Below are positions 59,196 to 64,000 of a stretch of 64,000 nt of DNA, piece by piece (position 1 is the stretch's first letter; each line of letters begins with the position of its first letter). Below the pieces are notes generated by a model. The model did no database searches, was not told the DNA's origin, and worked only from the letters and a program-made list of their open reading frames with translations. The position numbers were made by a program, and so were the translations under genes. Location: the NCBI RefSeq assembly GCF_009729205.1, contig NZ_VTHB01000004.1, forward strand, positions 248,001 through 312,000, given 5' to 3'. This DNA is from Mycobacteroides sp. CBMA 271 (GTDB taxonomy: Bacteria > Actinomycetota > Actinomycetes > Mycobacteriales > Mycobacteriaceae).

Positions 59196-61010
59196 CTAGC
59201 CGGCGGGCGCTCCGGCATAGATCGCGTCGATATCCGCCGCGAACTTCTCGGCGACGACGTTGCGCTTGACCTTCAGCGTCGGCGTCATCTCGCCGGTTGC
59301 TTCGGTGAAATCGACCGGTAGGATCCGGAACTTCTTGATCGCTTCGGCATGGGACACAACCTGATTCGCGGCCTTCACCGCCGTTTCGATCTCGGCGAGC
59401 AGGTCCGGGTCTTCGGTGAGGTCGGCGACGGTGGCGGCATCCGGCTTGCCGTTACGCGACTTCCAGCCGCCAAACGCATCCGGATCAATCGTGATCAGCG
59501 CGCCGATGAACGGCTGTTTGTCGCCGACGGCCATCGCCTGGCTGATCAATGGGTGGGCGCGCAGATGATCCTCCAGCACCGCGGGTGCGACGTTTTTGCC
59601 ACCGGCGGTGACGATGATTTCCTTCTTCCGGCCGGTGATGGTGACGAAGCCGTCCTCATCGATCGCGCCGAGGTCGCCGGTGTGGAACCAACCGTCCACG
59701 ATCGACTCGCCCGTGGCGGTGTCGTTGTTCCAATATCCGCTGAATACCACGCCACCGGACACCAACAGCTCGCCATCATCGGCGATCTTGACGGCATTGC
59801 CGGGCAAAGGTCTTCCGACGCTTCCGATCTTGAGACCGCCGATGACATTCACCGCGCAAGCAGCCGTTGTCTCGGTGAGGCCGTAGCCCTCATAGATGGT
59901 CAGGCCCACGCCGCGGTAGAAGTGGCCCAACCGGGCGCCCAGCGGGGCACCGCCGGAGATCGAGGCCACGCATTCACCGCCCAGCGCTGCGCGCAGCTTG
60001 CCGTACACCAGTTTGTCGAAGGCGGCACGCTTGGCCCGCAACACAATGCCCGGGCCGCCGTTATCCAGCGCCTGGCTGTACTCGACCGCGGTATCGGCGG
60101 CGGTGTCGAAAATCTTTCCCTTGCCGTCGTTCTGGGCGTTCTGCCGGGCGGTGTTGTACACCTTCTCGAAGATGCGGGGGACCGAGACGATAAACGTCGG
60201 CTTGAAGACCCCGAACGTCGGCACCAGCGTCTTGATATCGCTGGTGAATCCGACGGTGACCTTGGACTGCAGGCAGGCCATCGCGATACCGCGCGCCAGC
60301 ACATGCGCCAGCGGCAGGAAGATCAGCGTCCTGCTGCCCTTCTGTAGATAGTCGGGGAAAACGGCACGCGCGCCGCGGGTTTCGTACACCAGGTTGGAGT
60401 GGGTGAGCTGGCAGCCCTTCGGACGTCCGGTGGTTCCCGAGGTGTAAATGAGCGTCGCGGGATCGGTGGCCTTAATGGCGGCGAGCCGGCTGGTGAGCTC
60501 TGCGGGGTCCACTCCGGCGCCGGCTTCGGTGAGCTCGTCGACGGCGGCCGGCGCGCCGGAGGTGGCGATGTGAAAGACGGTGCGCAGGTTGGGCAGTTCG
60601 GGTGCCAGTTGTTCGGCGATCTTGGCGTGTGAATCGGTTTCCACGAACAGTGCGACCGCGGCGGAATCCTGCAGTACCCACCTGACCTGATCTGCCGCTG
60701 AAGTCTCGTAGATCGGCACGGTGATGGCACCGATCGACAGGATTGCGTAGTCGATGACCGTCCACTCGTAGCGTGTCGCTGAGATCAGCGCTACCCGGTC
60801 CCCGGGCGCCACGCCCTTGGCGATCAGGCCGTTGGCTACCGCGCGAATCTGCGCCGCGGCCTCCGCGTAGGTGACGGGCGTCCAGGTGCCGTCGACGAGG
60901 CGGGAGAACACCGCTTGGTTGGGGTCTTCACGCTCGTAGTCGTAGACGGCATGAACAACCGACGCGTTGTCCTCGACAGGGAATGGGGCAGGAACGCTGA
61001 ACTCTCGCAC
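59196..61010 (-). CDS. fadD15: Long-chain fatty-acid-CoA ligase
   Basis: The 604-residue AMP-forming enzyme activates long fatty acids (Rv2187). The P-loop is [18 protein letters not shown]; then [29 protein letters not shown], the hinge [29 protein letters not shown] and a C-terminal [10 protein letters not shown]. The N-terminus reads [17 protein letters not shown]. Its conserved place beside pimB may link fatty acid supply to PIM acylation, but that is inference. Confidence 0.95.
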   Translation of the reverse strand: MREFSVPAPFPVEDNASVVHAVYDYEREDPNQAVFSRLVDGTWTPVTYAEAAAQIRAVANGLIAKGVAPGDRVALISATRYEWTVIDYAILSIGAITVPIYETSAADQVRWVLQDSAAVALFVETDSHAKIAEQLAPELPNLRTVFHIATSGAPAAVDELTEAGAGVDPAELTSRLAAIKATDPATLIYTSGTTGRPKGCQLTHSNLVYETRGARAVFPDYLQKGSRTLIFLPLAHVLARGIAMACLQSKVTVGFTSDIKTLVPTFGVFKPTFIVSVPRIFEKVYNTARQNAQNDGKGKIFDTAADTAVEYSQALDNGGPGIVLRAKRAAFDKLVYGKLRAALGGECVASISGGAPLGARLGHFYRGVGLTIYEGYGLTETTAACAVNVIGGLKIGSVGRPLPGNAVKIADDGELLVSGGVVFSGYWNNDTATGESIVDGWFHTGDLGAIDEDGFVTITGRKKEIIVTAGGKNVAPAVLEDHLRAHPLISQAMAVGDKQPFIGALITIDPDAFGGWKSRNGKPDAATVADLTEDPDLLAEIETAVKAANQVVSHAEAIKKFRILPVDFTEATGEMTPTLKVKRNVVAEKFAADIDAIYAGAPAG

Positions 61011-61106
61011 CGGCTCAGACTAGTCGCGGCCTGCAGATCGTCGGACCCGTTGCCCCAATTCGGTCGGCATCGATCAACTCTCGGCGGCGAACTAGCCATA
61101 CCTCGT

Positions 61107-61301
61107 ATGGAGATACGGCGACTGTTGGCGCAGATGACCGTCGCGGATCTGGACGCCGCGGTCAAATGGCGCTTGGCCTGCACGTTTGGCGTCCAGGTGT
61201 GGGCCGACTCGGAGCGTGCCGGGCCGCAGCCGACGAGTTCGTTCCGGATCTTGATGCTGATCGACCCAGACGGAAACACGGTGGTTTTCTCGGGTGCATA
61301 A
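61107..61301 (+). pseudogene. Remnant of a VOC/glyoxalase protein
   Basis: A 64-codon frame joins a VOC N-terminal strand (RRLLAQMTVADLDAAVKW) and a VOC C-terminal end (ILMLIDPDGNTVVFSGA) with only about 28 unrelated residues between. A normal module has about 60-80 there. The middle therefore looks deleted or scrambled. It lies between fadD15 and the SRPBCC gene. It could alternatively be a short functional half-module. Confidence 0.5.
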
Positions 61302-61312
61302 GCTAGTGCGCG

Positions 61313-61708
61313 ATGAACAGCATCCAGGTCGCCGACCAGACCTTTATCGCGGCAGATCCCGTGGACATCGGCCGAGTCATCTCCAACTCCACGGATTGGC
61401 GCCGCTGGTGGCCTGACCTGCAGCTCAACGTCGTCGAGGAGCGCGCGGAGAAGGGCATCCGGTGGACGGTGGCCGGGCCGCTGACGGGCACCATGGAGGT
61501 GTGGCTCCAGCCCGTGTTGGACGGCGCGATCGTGCACTACTTCCTGCACGCCGAGCCCTCGGGCGCCAGCGCCGCGCAGGTTGCCAAGCTGAATCTGGCC
61601 AAGCTCAATCACGCCCGTCGCATCGTCGGCAAGCGGTTTGCGTTCGGGATCAAGCAGCAGCTCGAGGCCACTCGGCCCATCGGCGAGTCGCGGGTGCCCA
61701 GCGCCTGA
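61313..61708 (+). CDS. SRPBCC-family protein (Rv2186c-like)
   Basis: The 131-residue protein has the START/polyketide-cyclase pattern: VADQTFIAADPVDIGRVISN, WRRWWPDLQLNVVEER, GIRWTVAGPLTGTMEVWLQP and a C-terminal long helix NHARRIVGKRFAFGIKQQLE. The fold binds hydrophobic ligands. Ligand unknown; PIM and fatty acid genes nearby suggest a lipid. The stop abuts the stop of the convergent Ddn-like gene. Confidence 0.85.
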   Translation: MNSIQVADQTFIAADPVDIGRVISNSTDWRRWWPDLQLNVVEERAEKGIRWTVAGPLTGTMEVWLQPVLDGAIVHYFLHAEPSGASAAQVAKLNLAKLNHARRIVGKRFAFGIKQQLEATRPIGESRVPSA

Positions 61709-62137
61709 TCAGGCCGGCGAGAGTACGACCAGCGGAATGGGTCGGGAGGTCGCCCGCTGGTAGGCGCTGTAATGGCCAGAGTTGTTGGTGTCAGCCAACT
61801 TCCATAGCCGCTCGTAATCCGTGTCGCCGGGCAGCAGCGCGGTGGCGCGAACGCGACGTTTGTCTCGGCCGAGCTGCACTTGCACGTCAGGATGGGTTCT
61901 CAGGTTGTGGTACCAGGCGGGATTGCGCCGCGCGCCGCCGTTCGATGCCACGATGAGGAGATTGTCGCCGTCCTTTGCGTAGGTCAGCGAGTTGATGCGC
62001 TGCGCGCCGGTCTTGGCGCCTATCGAAGTCAGCAGCAGGCTGGGGGCCATCCCAGGAACATGATGTCCCAGATAGCCTTTCGACGCGATGTAGACGTTCT
62101 GGTGCACCCCGAGGATCTTGGCCACTAGACGGCTCAT
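61709..62137 (-). CDS. Deazaflavin (F420)-dependent nitroreductase-family protein (Ddn-like)
   Basis: The 142-residue FDOR-A protein has LLLTSIGAKTGAQRINSLTYAKDG, VASNGGARRNPAWYHNLRTHPDVQVQLG and DTDYERLWKLAD, the typical Ddn-family blocks for F420 binding. In M. tuberculosis Ddn reduces menaquinone and activates nitroimidazoles; whether this member does so cannot be told. AAAGGAG precedes ATG 62137. It is divergent from the next gene. Confidence 0.88.
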   Translation of the reverse strand: MSRLVAKILGVHQNVYIASKGYLGHHVPGMAPSLLLTSIGAKTGAQRINSLTYAKDGDNLLIVASNGGARRNPAWYHNLRTHPDVQVQLGRDKRRVRATALLPGDTDYERLWKLADTNNSGHYSAYQRATSRPIPLVVLSPA

Positions 62138-62219
62138 GGGCGTCTCTCCTTTGGGAGGCTGTAGCGAAATGCCAGGATGGGAGTATCCGAGCGCCAATGA
62201 GAAGGGTAGCGTCTGTCAG

Positions 62220-62660
62220 GTGGCTGAGAAGACTACCCAAACGATTGCCATCGATGCCGAACCCGGCAAGGTGATGGCGGTGATCGCCGATATCGGCGCC
62301 TACCCGGAATGGGTGTCGGAGTACAAGGAAACCGAGGTGCTCGACACCGACTCCGAGGGCAGGGTCAAGCGCGCCCGGTTGGTGTTGGACGCAGGAGTTC
62401 TCAAGGACACCCAGGTCCTCGAGTATGTGTGGGCCCCGGACGGCCGAAAGGTCACCTGGACCCTGGCGGAAAGTTCCCTGTTGCGTTCGCTAGAAGGGAC
62501 ATACCTTTTGGCGCCCAAGGGGTCTGGCACCGAGGTGACCTATGAGCTCGCGGTCGACCTTCAGATCCCGATGATCGGAATGCTCAAGCGCAAGGCCGAA
62601 CGCAAGATCACCGATTCCGCGCTCAAGGACCTGAAGAAGCGAGTCGAATCTGACCGCTAG
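62220..62660 (+). CDS. SRPBCC-family protein (Rv2185c-like)
   Basis: The 146-residue START-fold protein reads KTTQTIAIDAEPGKVMAVIA, IGAYPEWVSEYKETEVL, VTWTLAESSLLRSLEGTYLL and ends in an amphipathic helix MLKRKAERKITDSALKDLKK. GTG 62220 is used. It is a second SRPBCC gene in the cluster and lies just before the ArsA-like ATPase, whose reading frame is open back into its last codons, an arrangement kept in M. tuberculosis. Ligand unknown. Confidence 0.85.
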   Translation: MAEKTTQTIAIDAEPGKVMAVIADIGAYPEWVSEYKETEVLDTDSEGRVKRARLVLDAGVLKDTQVLEYVWAPDGRKVTWTLAESSLLRSLEGTYLLAPKGSGTEVTYELAVDLQIPMIGMLKRKAERKITDSALKDLKKRVESDR

Positions 62661-62700
62661 CGACGTCGACGCGGCGCCGCGCCCAGATGTCGAATCACCG

Positions 62701-63930
62701 TTGACAGCCACCATCGGTCTCTTCGTCGGCAAGGGGGGCGTGGGTAAGTCGACGCTGGCCGGAGCCACCGCCGTGCGCTATGCCCGTGCCGGGCAGCGGG
62801 TGCTCGCGGTATCCACCGACCAGGCGCATTCCCTCGGTGACGTGTTCGGTGTTCGGGTCGACCCCTCGCCGGGCGCTCATTGTGTGCGGGTGCTCGAGGA
62901 CCCGTACGGGGGCCAGCTCGACGTGATGGCGCTGGACACTCTGGGCCTGTTGGAGCGGCGCTGGGGCGATATCGCCGAGACGATCGCCGTGCAGTATCCC
63001 GAATCCGATATCGGTTCGCTTGCCCCCGAAGAGCTTTCCGCGTTACCCGGAGTGCAGGAGATGCTGGGGCTGCACGAGGTACAACAGCTGGCCGAGACGG
63101 GCGAATGGGATGTCGTGGTTGTCGACTGCGCCTCGACGGCCGACGCGTTGCGCATGCTGACCCTGCCCGGAACCTTCGCGGTGTACCTGGAACGGGCCTG
63201 GCCGCGGCATCGTCGACTTAGCGGCATCGGGTCGCCGCGCGCCCTGATCCTGGCCGAACTGTTGGAACGTGTTGCGGCGTCGGCGGATCGGCTCGCCGGC
63301 CTGCTCTCCGACGCTGATCGGGTGGGCGCACATCTTGTGCTGACTCCCGAAAGGGTGGTGGTGGCCGAGGCCATCCGCACCCTGGGAGCGCTGGCGCTGA
63401 TGGGTGTGCGCATCGACCAGGTGATCGTCAATCAGGTTCTCATTCAGGATGATTCGTACGAGTATCACAACCTGCCGGCTCATCCGGCATTCGACTGGTA
63501 CATGCAGCGCATCGCCGACCAACGTGCCGTTCTCGATGAGCTGGGGCAGGCGGTGGGGGATGTGGAGATGCTGCTGGTCCCGCATCTGCCGCGCGAACCG
63601 ATCGGTCCGGAAGCCCTCGGCGAACTGGCCGATCTGGTGCGGCGTCGCGACGGGGCCAAGCCGCCAGCCCCGCTGGCGACCGTCGTCGAGCACGAATCGG
63701 GATCCGGGGCCGACACCGTCTATCGGCTACGGCTAGAGTTACCGCAGATCGACCCGGCCACGTTAAGCCTAGGCAGGGTGGGAGATGACCTGGTCATCGG
63801 CGCAAACGGGATGCGCCGGCGGGTCCGGCTGGCCTCCGTGCTGCGGCGCTGTGTGGTTGTCGATGCCCGGCTCGTCGGTGGCGAGCTGACCATACGGTTT
63901 AGAGCGGATCCGGAGGTGTGGCCGACGTGA
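62701..63930 (+). CDS. ArsA/Get3-like ATPase
   Basis: The protein has about 409 residues from TTG 62701. The deviant Walker A GKGGVGKSTLAGATAV is at the N-terminus. It is followed by VLAVSTDQAHSLGDVF (switch I), VVVDCASTADALRMLTLPG (Walker B/switch II) and a C-terminal beta domain. The frame is open upstream to about 62650 without a standard start, so the N-terminus may be longer. The Rv2184c family resembles ArsA and Get3, but its role in mycobacteria is unknown. The stop overlaps the next GTG. Confidence 0.85.
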   Translation: MTATIGLFVGKGGVGKSTLAGATAVRYARAGQRVLAVSTDQAHSLGDVFGVRVDPSPGAHCVRVLEDPYGGQLDVMALDTLGLLERRWGDIAETIAVQYPESDIGSLAPEELSALPGVQEMLGLHEVQQLAETGEWDVVVVDCASTADALRMLTLPGTFAVYLERAWPRHRRLSGIGSPRALILAELLERVAASADRLAGLLSDADRVGAHLVLTPERVVVAEAIRTLGALALMGVRIDQVIVNQVLIQDDSYEYHNLPAHPAFDWYMQRIADQRAVLDELGQAVGDVEMLLVPHLPREPIGPEALGELADLVRRRDGAKPPAPLATVVEHESGSGADTVYRLRLELPQIDPATLSLGRVGDDLVIGANGMRRRVRLASVLRRCVVVDARLVGGELTIRFRADPEVWPT

Positions 63931-64000
63931 CGGATACTCATCCGGAGCTCGGCCCCGAGCTGCGGGCGATGGCCGCCTCGATTCTCGACAAGCTCGACCC
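63927..64000 (+). CDS. 5' end of a conserved gene (Rv2183c-like position)
   Basis: A GTG overlapping the ArsA-like stop by four bases opens a frame (TDTHPELGPELRAMAAS, then ILDKLDP) that runs off the window. The overlap supports translational coupling. Only 24 codons are visible, so function is not assigned. Confidence 0.55.
   Translation, partial: MTDTHPELGPELRAMAASILDKLD

Overview
The window is high-GC, densely packed actinobacterial chromosome and is almost certainly mycobacterial. The evidence is gene content: a GlnE/GlnA1/GlnA2 nitrogen module, MmpS3, the mycobacterial bc1-aa3 respiratory genes, PimB, FadD15, RipC, AdoK and several haemophore-family proteins. Gene order follows, largely, the M. 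tuberculosis Rv2222c-Rv2183c segment as I remember it. The many accessory genes inserted into that backbone suggest a rapidly growing species, for example of the abscessus/chelonae group. That species call is inference.

Layout. 1-3052: end of a glutamine synthetase-like gene and glnE. 3063-6146: two haemophore-like secreted proteins and a PrrA/PrrB-like two-component system. 6158-9443: a stress/redox patch (NTF2-like protein, membrane-anchored EEP hydrolase, two DoxX paralogues, Hsp31/HchA). 9549-11586: glnA1 and an RDD membrane protein. 11596-17088: an accessory cassette of MFS exporter, OlsB-like N-acyltransferase, ornithine/lysine N-hydroxylase, TetR regulator and P450. 17173-22255: the lipoate block (DUF4191 protein, lipA, lipB, TIGR01777 protein, dlaT). 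22404-26847: two small conserved proteins, pepB, gcvT, ilvE. 26844-32781: a Tat-exported purple-acid-phosphatase-like enzyme, cobU-cobT-cobS, a DUF3043 protein and glycerate kinase. 32785-34495: a copper-type patch (secreted small protein, beta-carbonic-anhydrase-like protein, LpqS-like protein) with two C-tract/G-tract palindromic operators. 34641-36634: A-type Fe-S carrier, a membrane protein and adoK. 36645-46923: asnB, ctaC-ctaF, mmpS3, a DUF2561 protein, a flavin/F420 oxidoreductase and the ctaE-qcrC-qcrA-qcrB operon. 47113-49657: trpD and a merR-merB pair. 49662-57969: a third haemophore-like protein, a DEDD exonuclease/GIY-YIG nuclease fusion, a methyltransferase, ripC and an accessory stretch (VOC protein, small Cys/coil protein, protease-fold protein, HExxH lipoprotein). 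57990-64000: pimB, fadD15, a VOC remnant, two SRPBCC proteins, a Ddn-like protein, an ArsA-like ATPase and the start of one more gene.

Working together: glnA1 and glnE make and adenylylate glutamine synthetase. lipB, lipA and dlaT make and use protein-bound lipoate. ctaC, ctaF, ctaE and qcrCAB form the bc1-aa3 supercomplex. cobU, cobT and cobS assemble the lower part of cobalamin. The most interesting accessory units are the 11.6-17.1 kb biosynthetic-looking cassette and the 32.8-34.5 kb copper-type patch with its 25-bp perfect inverted repeat. There are no tRNA or rRNA genes, CRISPR arrays or insertion sequences that I can see, and no gap above 300 bases.
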